A stretch of 64,000 nucleotides of DNA from Tahibacter soli (GTDB lineage Bacteria > Pseudomonadota > Gammaproteobacteria > Xanthomonadales > Rhodanobacteraceae), in the NCBI RefSeq assembly GCF_025717065.2, contig NZ_JAOVZO020000020.1:186001-250000 (forward strand). Direction: 5' to 3'. Every line of letters starts with the position of its first letter. The stretch's first letter is position 1. The notes beneath the pieces were generated by a model. It saw nothing but the letters and a program-made list of their open reading frames with translations. It did no database searches and was not told where the DNA came from. Positions 8,539 through 17,081 of this stretch are shown piece after piece. Both the position numbers and the translations under genes were made by a program.

Positions 8539-11217
8539 TTACGCCGCCGCCCCTTCGAGCCGCGCGATCAGCGCGCGCACCGCCGCGAGCGGCGCGGGTG
8601 CCGGCTCGCCGCGCCATGTGCCGCCGAGGATGCGTTCGGCCGCGCGGGCGTCGGCGAGCGCCGCCGCAGCATCACCGCGTTGTGCGGCGATCGCGGCGGC
8701 CTGCGCGAGCACTTTCGCGTCTTCGAGCGATGCCGGCGAGGCCGTTCGCGCGGCCGTCGCGAGCGGGGCGATCAGCGTCTCGGCACCGGCCGCGTCGCCC
8801 GCGGCGAACCGCCACTGCGCCTCGAGCCGCGACCAGCGCTGCCGTGCGCGCGTTGCGTCGGCACCGATGTCGCGATCGAGCGATGCGAGCGCCGCGCGCG
8901 CGTCGTCCGCCCGCGCGAGCGCCAGCAGCGCTTCGGCACGATTGAGCCGCACCGCGAGGCACGGTGTCGACGCCGCCGCGCCGGCGCAGACGATCGCCAC
9001 GGCGTTCGCGAACGCCGCCTCGGCCTCCTCCGCACGGCCGCGCGAGAGTTCGGCGTCGCCCAGCGCATTGTGGATGGCGGCCACATTGGCACTTTTTGTA
9101 TCGATGCGTCCGAGCAGCGCGCGCAGGCCTTCGGCGGCCGCGTCGAACAGCCCGATCGCGCTCTGCGTGGCGGCCAGCTCCCAGGCGATGCCGTCGGCGA
9201 GGTTGCGGTCGAATCCCGGCGTCGCTTCCACTTGCGCCAGCGCGTGCCGCAGCAGCGGCTCGGCCTCGACGCCGCGGCCGTTCGCGCCGAGCGCGCCGGC
9301 GTACTGCTGCTCGACGTACAGCCGCGTGCCCGGCGACGACGCGGCGCCCTGCGCCTCGACGATGCGCCATGCGCGTTCCGCCGGCGCGAGCGCGTCGCCT
9401 TCGCGGCCGATCGCGCGCAGGAGCGACGCGTAGTTGCCGAGCGCCATCGCGTATTCGCCCGACGCCTCGCCGTTCGCGAGGCGATGCAGTTCGAGCGCTT
9501 CGGCCGCTGCCGCCGGTATCGCCGCGTAGTCGCCGGCGTTGAAAAAATAGTCGGTCTTGAACTCGATCGCCTGCGCGAGCACCTGGCGCGCCGGCGGGCC
9601 CGCCGCGCGCAGGCGCGCGATCGCCGTGTCGAGATCGGCCAGCGCCGTCTCGTCGCCGTCGAGCACGAGCGCGTAGTGCGCGAGGCGCGAGCGCGCCGCT
9701 TCGGTCGGCGCGACGGCCGCGCCGCCCGCGCGCTCGCCGGCGTCGACCGTCGCGCGCAGCACCGCCTGCGCCGCCGTGCGGTCGCCGAGCGACACGTATG
9801 TCGCGCCGATGCCGCCGAGCAGGCGCGCGGCGATCGCCGGCTGCCGGGCGGCTTCGGCCTCGACGCGCAGCGTCGCGCGCGACAGAAGATCGCTCGCGCG
9901 CGTGTCGACGCCTTTCGCGCGATACGGATCGGCGCCGAAGAACACGTCTTCGAGCAACGCCAGCGCGCTCTCTGTCGCGCGTTCGGCACGGCGCAGGCGC
10001 TCGGCTTCGCGCAGCGCGAGACCGAGCCCCGCAGCGAGCGACAGCACGATCGCCGCGCCTGCGCCCACCGCCACGCGATGCCGCCGCAGAAATCGCCGCA
10101 GCCGATAGCCGAGCGTGCCGTCGGTCGCGCTGACCGGCTCGCCGCGGCGCCAGCGCGCGAGGTCGTCGGCGAGGGCGCCGACGCTCGCGTAGCGACGGTC
10201 GGGGTCGGCGTGCATCGCGCGCTTGACGATGCGGTCGAGATCGCCGCGCAGGCTGCGCCGCAGGCCGGAAGGCGTGGTCGCGCGTGCCTGCGCGATCGCC
10301 TGCACGAGCGCGGCGTCGCCGTCGCGCAGCCGCGATTCCATGCGCGGCGCCTCGCCGGCAAACCGCGCCGGCGGGCGCAGGCCGCACAAGAGTTCGTACA
10401 GCAGCACGCCAAGTTGGAACACGTCGGTCTGCGTCGTGATCGGCCCGCGCTCGAACTGTTCGGGCGCCGCGTACTCGGGCGTGAACAGCGGGCGCGTGCC
10501 GCGCGTCGCGGCGTCGTCGCCGGGATCGAGCAACTTGGCGATGCCGAAGTCGAGGAGCTTGACCGCGCCGTCGCTTGCGACGAGCACGTTCGCGGGCTTC
10601 AGGTCGCGGTGCACGACGAGGTTGCGATGCGCGTAGGCCACCGCGTCGCACACGCGCAGGAACAGCGCGACGCGCGCGTCGACGTCGAGCCGGCGCGCGT
10701 CGCACCACGCCGCCAGCGGTTCGCCGTCGACGAGTTCCATCGCGAACCATGGTCGGCCGTCGCCGTCGATGCCGCCGTCGATCAGCCGCGCGATATTGGG
10801 ATGTTCGAGCCGCGCGAGAATCTCGCGCTCGCGCACGAAGCGCGCGAGCACCTCTTCCGAGTCCATGCCGCGCTTGATGCGCTTGACCGCCACCGGCAGC
10901 CGCGTGACGCCTTCCACCGGCTCGGCGCGATACACGGTGCCCATGCCGCCGCTGCCGAGCCGCCGCACGATGCGATACGGGCCGATCTGCGTACCGTGCA
11001 GCGGATCGTCGGCCGGGGCCTCGCCCGCGCGGTCGAAGCCATGCGTCGGCGCGGCGTCGCGTGCGAGCAGCGCGAGCGCTTCGGCGCGCAATGCCGGATC
11101 GTTCGCGCTGCGCGCGGCGATCCAGCCTTCGCGTTCGCCGGTGGGATGGTCGAGCGCGGCGCGTACGAGCGCGAGCGCGCGGCGCACGCGCTCGGTGCGG
11201 TCGGAGTCGATGTCCAT
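8539..11217 (-). CDS. transmembrane serine/threonine protein kinase with helical (TPR-like) C-terminal sensor region
   Basis: The start is the ATG at 11217, with AGGGGA upstream, giving 892 residues. All Hanks-kinase motifs are intact: glycine loop GSGGMG (88-93), Lys112 in VAVKRIK, HRDLKPAN (203-210), DFG (223-225) and APE (251-253). A transmembrane helix follows at about 382-402 (VAVGAGAAIVLSLAAGLGLAL), then ~490 residues of Ala-rich helical repeats resembling TPRs, expected to lie across the membrane as a sensor or scaffold. It lies downstream, on the same strand, of two exported beta-helix proteins and a sigma factor. Kinases of this architecture often neighbour TIGR02999/ECF43-type sigma factors and may phosphorylate them. 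Confidence 0.9.
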   Translation of the reverse strand: MDIDSDRTERVRRALALVRAALDHPTGEREGWIAARSANDPALRAEALALLARDAAPTHGFDRAGEAPADDPLHGTQIGPYRIVRRLGSGGMGTVYRAEPVEGVTRLPVAVKRIKRGMDSEEVLARFVREREILARLEHPNIARLIDGGIDGDGRPWFAMELVDGEPLAAWCDARRLDVDARVALFLRVCDAVAYAHRNLVVHRDLKPANVLVASDGAVKLLDFGIAKLLDPGDDAATRGTRPLFTPEYAAPEQFERGPITTQTDVFQLGVLLYELLCGLRPPARFAGEAPRMESRLRDGDAALVQAIAQARATTPSGLRRSLRGDLDRIVKRAMHADPDRRYASVGALADDLARWRRGEPVSATDGTLGYRLRRFLRRHRVAVGAGAAIVLSLAAGLGLALREAERLRRAERATESALALLEDVFFGADPYRAKGVDTRASDLLSRATLRVEAEAARQPAIAARLLGGIGATYVSLGDRTAAQAVLRATVDAGERAGGAAVAPTEAARSRLAHYALVLDGDETALADLDTAIARLRAAGPPARQVLAQAIEFKTDYFFNAGDYAAIPAAAAEALELHRLANGEASGEYAMALGNYASLLRAIGREGDALAPAERAWRIVEAQGAASSPGTRLYVEQQYAGALGANGRGVEAEPLLRHALAQVEATPGFDRNLADGIAWELAATQSAIGLFDAAAEGLRALLGRIDTKSANVAAIHNALGDAELSRGRAEEAEAAFANAVAIVCAGAAASTPCLAVRLNRAEALLALARADDARAALASLDRDIGADATRARQRWSRLEAQWRFAAGDAAGAETLIAPLATAARTASPASLEDAKVLAQAAAIAAQRGDAAAALADARAAERILGGTWRGEPAPAPLAAVRALIARLEGAAA

Positions 11218-11290
11218 GATGTCCCCTGTCGAACCGCGATCGTAGCGCGCGCAAAGCGGACGGCACATCTCGTTCGTCCGCGAACGCGCA

Positions 11291-13780
11291 TCACGGCGTC
11301 GGCGCCACGCAATTGCCGATTTCCGACGTGTTGCCGTCGGGGTCGGTCGCGGTTGCGCTGAGAAACCCGCCCGGCCCTACCGGCCCGTCGGGTACGCCGA
11401 TCGTGAACGGCGTGACGCCGAGCGGGCCGGTGGTGATCTGCGTATGCGCCAGCGAAACCTGCGCCGCGCCGCGGCCGGGCGCGCCGGCGCTGCAGCCGTA
11501 GCTGTAGTACACGTCGATGCGATACGCCGTTTTCACCGCGCCGTTGAGCGTGCCGGCGAGGTACGAGATGCCGTGGGCCGCGTCGTACGTGAGGCTCGCG
11601 AGCACCGGCCAGTTCTGCAGGTTGTTCGGGCCCGATGCGGGATTGACGGGCACGTTCGCGCTCGGTCCGGCCTGGCCGATGTCGATGTCGAGACCCTTTC
11701 CGTAGACCCGGTTGCCGAGCACGCTGTTGCCGTTGCCGCCGCTCGGCGAAATCCACACGCCGGGCGACGTGTCGGCCACGAAATAGTTGCCGCCCCACGA
11801 TGCGTCGAGCGGCGAGCCGATCGTGTTGTGGTGCGCGCCGAAGTTCACCAGCACGCCGGCGCCGGTGTTGGGCGAACCGTGGTTGGTGCCGACGCCGATC
11901 CCGTTGTCCTGCAGAAGGTTGCCGGTCGAAGCGGCGCCCGACAGCAGCACGCCGCTGCCCGTGCTGTGGCCGATGCTGTTGCGTTGCAGGAGGTTGTTTT
12001 TCGCGTTGAGGATCGCGACGCCGGTCGCGTTGCCGGCATAGCCGTAGCCGTCGGCCTGGAAGCCGATCACGTTGTTGGCGAGCGTCGAGCCGCCCGCGGC
12101 GTTGTCGAGCAGGATGCCCTCGGCCGAGCTGCCGGCGATGAAATTCTGCTCGGCCGGATCGTCGTAGCCGCCGATGAACGCGCCGCCGGAATTGCCGGTC
12201 ACGCGGATCGCGTTGCGGTTCGGCACGGTCAGCGGCACGAGGCCGAACTGGCTGCCCGAGATGCGATGGTTGCGGCCGCCCTCGAGCTTGATCGCGGCGT
12301 CGCTGAACCCCGAGAACACCATGCCGCGCACGACGAGGCGCGCGGTCGACGGCGCGGTCGGCGGCACGTGCAGCGCCCAGGGTTTTCCCAGACCGTTGAG
12401 AAACACGCAGTGCCGGCCGTTGAACTGCGAGAACAACAGCGTCGGCGACCAGCCCGGCTGCGTCGTGCCGTCGATCGTCACGTCGCCGGTGACGTCGGGC
12501 AAGGGCGCCGCGAGCGAGACGATGGCCGGACACGCCGCCGCCATGTTGAAGCGAATCGAGAACGGCCCGCTCGCGGCGCTCGCGGCCTTCAGCGCCGCGC
12601 GCAGCGAGCCCGGCGTCGGCGATGCGTTGCTGCCGTTGTCGCCGGTGTTCGTGACGATCGCGGTCGTCGCATCGTCGATCGGCGATTCGTACGCGCCGAT
12701 GTCGACGCGGCTGCCGACGATGCGCGCCTTGCCTTCCGCGTCGCGCGGCGGAAAGCCCTGCAGCTGGATGAACGATCCGCGGTTGATCGCCGGCGAGTTC
12801 GACGCGAGCCGGTACGTCGCCACCAGCGCGTCGTCGAAGCGCGGATCGGTGCGGACGTCCGTAGAAGGACTTTGCGGAAAACCGACGCTCGCCGAACGGT
12901 AGAGGTTGTGGCTCGCGACCAGCGGATAGACGTAGCCCGAAGGCTTGACGAACACGATGTCCGTCGGGTTGTTCCACACGATGTTGTCGACGATCTCGCT
13001 CAGGCGATCGCTCTCGCCCGACCCGCCGGAATCGGCCCGGCCGTTGATCAGCATGCCGGGGCCGAGCGTGTTGTCGACGATCGTGTTGTTCGTCGCCGTC
13101 ACCTGCGCGTCGGTATCGGATTCGAGCGTGAACATCGCCGCGCCGTCGCTCTGCGTGCCGATCGCCGGCACCAGCGCGTTGTCGGCGACCAGGTTGTTGA
13201 CGAAGCGCATTTGCGCCGCCCACAGGCTCACGACGCTGTTGCCGCGATTGCGTACGAAGCGGTTCTGGCGCAGCTCGCAGAACGTCTCGTCGCTGTCGCC
13301 CGAGAAATCGCGCGTCACGAGCAGAACCTCGCCGCGCGACATTTTCACGCCGTCGGCGCTGACGAACGACGTCGCGCCGTCGAACCGCGAGAACGTCAGC
13401 GCTTCGATCGTCGCCGCGCCCTTGCCCTTGAGCATGATGCCGATGCCCGACCCGAACGCGTTGCCCGCGTCGATCGTCGTGTTGCGCGGGTCCGGCTGGC
13501 GGCTCGCGCAGTTCGCCGTGTAGCCGCCGAGCAGCTTCAGCGACACGCCGTCGGCCGCGTTCGCGCCGAACAACCGCGTCAACGCATTGCCGACGTTGTA
13601 GCTGCCCTGCCGCACGCGGATCGTCACGACCTCGTCAGACTGAGCGCCGGTGTCGTAGTAGTCGAGCGCGCTCGCAAGCTCGCTCACCGTGCCGACGCAG
13701 AACGTCGCGGCGGACGTCCCGTTCGCCCACAGCGCGAAGGCGGTTAACAAAGTCACTTTTATCGATTTTATCGTGCTCAT
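11291..13780 (-). CDS. exported right-handed parallel beta-helix protein, downstream paralogue
   Basis: An 829-residue protein with a signal peptide (VTLLTAFALWANGTSAA). It has CSLREA-like features: FCVGTVSELASAL near the N-terminus, GSLRAALKAA mid-protein, VTIDGTTQPGW, and many short N/G-rich turns of a right-handed beta-helix (LANNVIGFQADGYG, NLLQRNSIGHSTGSG). It is closely similar along its length to the gene immediately upstream, so this is a tandem duplication. Its ATG (13778-13780) overlaps the upstream TGA (13777-13779) as ATGA, implying translational coupling. Unlike its sister it ends EIGNCVAPTP without the IF-x2-GF tail. Beta-helix proteins of this type are commonly surface adhesins or polysaccharide-active proteins; no catalytic residues can be assigned. 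Confidence 0.82.
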   Translation of the reverse strand: MSTIKSIKVTLLTAFALWANGTSAATFCVGTVSELASALDYYDTGAQSDEVVTIRVRQGSYNVGNALTRLFGANAADGVSLKLLGGYTANCASRQPDPRNTTIDAGNAFGSGIGIMLKGKGAATIEALTFSRFDGATSFVSADGVKMSRGEVLLVTRDFSGDSDETFCELRQNRFVRNRGNSVVSLWAAQMRFVNNLVADNALVPAIGTQSDGAAMFTLESDTDAQVTATNNTIVDNTLGPGMLINGRADSGGSGESDRLSEIVDNIVWNNPTDIVFVKPSGYVYPLVASHNLYRSASVGFPQSPSTDVRTDPRFDDALVATYRLASNSPAINRGSFIQLQGFPPRDAEGKARIVGSRVDIGAYESPIDDATTAIVTNTGDNGSNASPTPGSLRAALKAASAASGPFSIRFNMAAACPAIVSLAAPLPDVTGDVTIDGTTQPGWSPTLLFSQFNGRHCVFLNGLGKPWALHVPPTAPSTARLVVRGMVFSGFSDAAIKLEGGRNHRISGSQFGLVPLTVPNRNAIRVTGNSGGAFIGGYDDPAEQNFIAGSSAEGILLDNAAGGSTLANNVIGFQADGYGYAGNATGVAILNAKNNLLQRNSIGHSTGSGVLLSGAASTGNLLQDNGIGVGTNHGSPNTGAGVLVNFGAHHNTIGSPLDASWGGNYFVADTSPGVWISPSGGNGNSVLGNRVYGKGLDIDIGQAGPSANVPVNPASGPNNLQNWPVLASLTYDAAHGISYLAGTLNGAVKTAYRIDVYYSYGCSAGAPGRGAAQVSLAHTQITTGPLGVTPFTIGVPDGPVGPGGFLSATATDPDGNTSEIGNCVAPTP

Positions 13781-16263
13781 GGATCGAATCCGTTTTTGAA
13801 GATCGTGTCGTCGAGGGTTTCGGGCACGCAGTTGCCGAGTTCGGACGTGTTGCCGGCGGGGTCGGTCACGGTTGCGCTGATGCCGCCGGGCAGCAGCTTC
13901 GCGGCCTGGAACGGCACGGCGACCGTGAACGACGCGACGCCCTGTGCCCCGGTCGTGACCGTCGTCTTCATCATCGGAAACAGCGCGAGGCCGCGCCCCG
14001 GCGCCGGCGTGCTGCATTCGATGCCGTAGTAGAGATCGAGCCGGTACGTCGTCGACGGCGCGCTCGTCAGCGTGCCGCTGACGATTTCGACGCCGCCGGC
14101 AGCGGTATCGCGCACGGCGCTCGCGAGCACCGGCCAGTTCTGCAGGAGGTTCGGGCCGGTGGCCGGATTCGTCGGCTGGTTCGCGTTCGGGCCGGCCTGC
14201 GCAAGGTCGATGTCGAGCCCGCCGCTGCCGCTGATCGAATTGTCGAGCACGCGGTTGCCGGCGCCGCCGCTCGAGGAGATCCACACACCGGGCCCGCCGC
14301 TGCCGGCGATGAAGTTGCCGCCCCACGTCGCCGTCAGCGGCGCGCCGATCGTGTTGCCGTTCGCGGCGAAGTTGACGAGCACGCCGGCGCCGCCGTTGGC
14401 CGCGAGCGCGCCCGTGTAGCTGCGGCCGATCGTGTTGTACTGCACGACGTTGCCGCTCGTCGCGCTGCCCGACAGCGTGACCGCGTTCGACGTGCTGTTG
14501 CCGATGTAGTTGTACTGCAGCACGTTGTTTTTCGCGTTGAACGCGGTGACGCCGCTGGCGTTGCCGCCGTTGCCGGCACCGTCGGCCTGGAAGCCGATCA
14601 CGTTGTTCGCGAGCGTCGAGCCGCCGGCCGCGTTGTCGAGGTAGATCGCATCGGCGGTGCTGCCGGCGAACAGATTCACGGCGCCCTCGTCGTCGTAGCC
14701 GCCGACGAACGCGCCGCCCGAATTGCCGGTCACGCGGATCGCGTTGCGATTGGCCACGGTCAGCGGCACCGCGCCGAACTGGCTGCCCCAGACGCGGTGG
14801 TTGCGGCCGCCTTCGAGTTTGATCGCCGCGTCGCTGAAGCCGGCGAAGCCCATGCCGCGCACGACGAGCCGCGCGCTCGACGGCGCGGTCGACGGCACGT
14901 GCAGCCCCCACGCCGCGCCGCCGCCGTTGAGGTACAGGCACACGGTGCCGTCGAACTGTCCGAAGTGTTCGTTCGGCGTCCAGCCCGGCTGCGTCGTGCC
15001 GTCGATCGTCACGTCGCCGGTGATGTCGAGCATCGGCCCGGCGAGCGACAGCAGGCTCGGACAGCCGGCCGCGAGCGCGAAGCGGATCGCCGCGCGCAGC
15101 GAACCTGCAGTCGGCGCCGTGTTGCTGCCGTTGTCGGCCGTCGTCGTGACGATCGCGGTGGTCGCGTCGTCGATCGTCGATTCGTACGCGCCGATGTCCA
15201 CGCGGCTGCCGACGATGCGCGCCGCGCCGTCGGCGTCGCGCGGCGGAAAGCCCTGCAACTGCACGAATGCGCCGCGATTGACCGCCGGCGAGTTCGCCGC
15301 GAGCCGGTAGTTGCCGTTCGCCGCGTCGACGAAGCGCGGATCTACGTGCAGGTCGGTCGCGCCCTGCGGATAGTTGCTGTTTGAAGAGGCGTACAGATTG
15401 AAGTTCGAGACCAGCGGGTAGACGTGCTCGGGCGTGCCCGAGAACACGATATCGGTGCCGGCGTTGCCCCAGACGATATTGTCGGCAACCTCGCTCAGCC
15501 GCGCGCTGTCGCCGGTGATGAGCGTGTTGACGCGCAGCGCCGGCCCGCCGGTCGTGCCGGTGATCGTGTTGTTCGTCGCCGTGATCGCGGCGTCGACGTC
15601 GGCATCGAGCGTCACGGTCAACGCGCCGAGGAGCAGGCTGCCCGGCTGCGCCGGCGCGAGCGTGCTCTGCGCGATCACGTTGTTGACGAAGCGCATCTGC
15701 GCACCGCCCATGCGGACGACGGTCTGTCCGGCGTTGCGCACGAAACGGTTCTGGCGCACCTCGTAGACCGCCTCGTCGCTGGCGGTCGGCGCGTCGTTGT
15801 CGATCAGCAGCGTTTCGCCGTCCGACAGCACGATGCCGTTCGCGTTCGCGAGCGTCGTCGCGCCGGTGAAGCGCGTGAACGTCAATCCTTCGACGACGAG
15901 CCCGCCCGTGCCCTGCATCATGAGGCCGATGCCCGAACCCGGCGCGTCGGTGCCGTCGAGCACGGTGTTGCGCGGATCGGGCTGGCGGCTCGCGCAGCCG
16001 GCCGTATAGCCGCCGAGCAGCTTGAGCGTCACGTCGTCGTTCGCGTGCGCGCCGTAGAAGTGCGCCAGCGCGCCGCCGACGGCGTAGGTGCCCTGGCGGA
16101 CGCGGATCGTGACGGTTTCGCCGTCCTGGGCGACGAGGTCGTAGTAGGTCAGCGCGTTGGCGAGTTCGGCGACGCTGCCGACGCAGAAGCTTGCGGCGCG
16201 TGCCGACGGCACGGGCACGCAGGCGACGATCGCGAGCGCGATCGCGAAGTGGCGCAATAACAT
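13777..16263 (-). CDS. exported right-handed parallel beta-helix protein with IFKNGFDP tail
   Basis: An 828-residue protein with a clear signal peptide (MLLRHFAIALAIVACVPVPSARA, then ASFC). It shares with its downstream paralogue the opening FCVGSVAELANAL, the GGYTAGCASRQPDPRNT segment, VTIDGTTQPGW and repeated beta-helix turns such as LANNVIGFQADGAG. It ends TSELGNCVPETLDDTIFKNGFDP. The last ten residues resemble the tail of the Cys-repeat protein at 6619-7899 and may be a sorting or secretion signal. It starts 120 bp after the sigma-factor stop, so the sigma factor, both beta-helix genes and the kinase form one leftward array. Confidence 0.84.
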   Translation of the reverse strand: MLLRHFAIALAIVACVPVPSARAASFCVGSVAELANALTYYDLVAQDGETVTIRVRQGTYAVGGALAHFYGAHANDDVTLKLLGGYTAGCASRQPDPRNTVLDGTDAPGSGIGLMMQGTGGLVVEGLTFTRFTGATTLANANGIVLSDGETLLIDNDAPTASDEAVYEVRQNRFVRNAGQTVVRMGGAQMRFVNNVIAQSTLAPAQPGSLLLGALTVTLDADVDAAITATNNTITGTTGGPALRVNTLITGDSARLSEVADNIVWGNAGTDIVFSGTPEHVYPLVSNFNLYASSNSNYPQGATDLHVDPRFVDAANGNYRLAANSPAVNRGAFVQLQGFPPRDADGAARIVGSRVDIGAYESTIDDATTAIVTTTADNGSNTAPTAGSLRAAIRFALAAGCPSLLSLAGPMLDITGDVTIDGTTQPGWTPNEHFGQFDGTVCLYLNGGGAAWGLHVPSTAPSSARLVVRGMGFAGFSDAAIKLEGGRNHRVWGSQFGAVPLTVANRNAIRVTGNSGGAFVGGYDDEGAVNLFAGSTADAIYLDNAAGGSTLANNVIGFQADGAGNGGNASGVTAFNAKNNVLQYNYIGNSTSNAVTLSGSATSGNVVQYNTIGRSYTGALAANGGAGVLVNFAANGNTIGAPLTATWGGNFIAGSGGPGVWISSSGGAGNRVLDNSISGSGGLDIDLAQAGPNANQPTNPATGPNLLQNWPVLASAVRDTAAGGVEIVSGTLTSAPSTTYRLDLYYGIECSTPAPGRGLALFPMMKTTVTTGAQGVASFTVAVPFQAAKLLPGGISATVTDPAGNTSELGNCVPETLDDTIFKNGFDP

Positions 16264-16382
16264 GGTTCGAAGGTCCTCGATCGGTCGGCGCGGACGGACG
16301 GCCCGCGCAACGGGTTCGAAAGAGCCTTACGAATCCGAAAGGGTGCGACTGACAGCAGCGGCGATGCCGCCGGCTGAACCGC

Positions 16383-16952
16383 TCAGTCGGTGTCGGCGAT
16401 GAAGCGCAAGAGGAACATGCGCGCGGCGCGCCAGTCGCGAAACACCGTGCGTTCGCTGACGCCTCGCAATTGCGCGATCTCGGCGAAGCCGAGGCCGGCG
16501 AAGAGATGCATCTGTGCGAGTTCCGCGAGCGCGGGGTCGGTCGCCGTCAGCGACGTCATGACGCGGTCGAGCGCGAGCACGTCGAACGGTTCGTCGGCGG
16601 CAACGTCGGATGCGGCACCGAGCGTCAGCGGCTCGCCGCCGTCGCGCTTGTCGGCGTTGCGCAGGCGCGCGCGGTCGATCAGCAGCTGGCGCATCGCGCG
16701 CGCGACGAGGTTGAAAAAATGCAGGCGGCTCTCGGCGGGCAGCGCGCGGCCGTTGAGGCGCAGCCAGGTTTCGTTGACGAGTTCGGTCGTGCACAGCGTC
16801 TGGCGCGGGCCGATGCGCAGCACCGACTGCGCGCGCGAGCGCAGGTCGTCGTAGAGCAGCGCGAACAGGCGATCCGATGCGTCGGCGCGCCCGTTCCTTA
16901 GGCCGTCGAGCAGGTATTCGATGTCGGCGGCGTCGGCGGTTGCGGTCGTCAT
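16383..16952 (-). CDS. ECF-type sigma factor of the TIGR02999/ECF43-like group
   Basis: A 189-residue protein taken from MTTATADAADIEY (ATG 16952); an upstream start at 17030 is less likely. Region 2 reads RLFALLYDDLRSRAQSVLRI followed by QTLCTTELVNETWLRL; region 4 reads LAQMHLFAGLGFAEIAQLRG then VSERTVFRDWRAARMFLL. The N-terminal ELVNETWLRL and FFNLVARAMRQLLIDRAR blocks are characteristic of the TIGR02999 family. In ordinary ECF factors the first block is DAEDLVQETFLR; here the acidic DAED is replaced by Cys-Thr-Thr-Glu (54-57). Loss of this patch and control by threonine phosphorylation is established for EcfP/PknT in Vibrio, and a Ser/Thr kinase lies in the same array. Confidence 0.85.
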   Translation of the reverse strand: MTTATADAADIEYLLDGLRNGRADASDRLFALLYDDLRSRAQSVLRIGPRQTLCTTELVNETWLRLNGRALPAESRLHFFNLVARAMRQLLIDRARLRNADKRDGGEPLTLGAASDVAADEPFDVLALDRVMTSLTATDPALAELAQMHLFAGLGFAEIAQLRGVSERTVFRDWRAARMFLLRFIADTD

Positions 16953-17081
16953 GGGAAGGTCCGGCAGGGGCGATGAGTACGCATCGGCGATTCGGCAGCG
17001 GCGGACGAGATGCATGCCGGGCTGCTGCATCTCGGTGATAACGACGCGCAGCAGCGAACGCGAACGGCGACGGCGCCGCGA

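Noticed and set aside
8296-11361. 1021-codon frame antisense to the Ser/Thr kinase
   Set aside because: Arg/Ala-rich complement of a gene with all kinase motifs intact; codon-structure shadow of GC-rich DNA.
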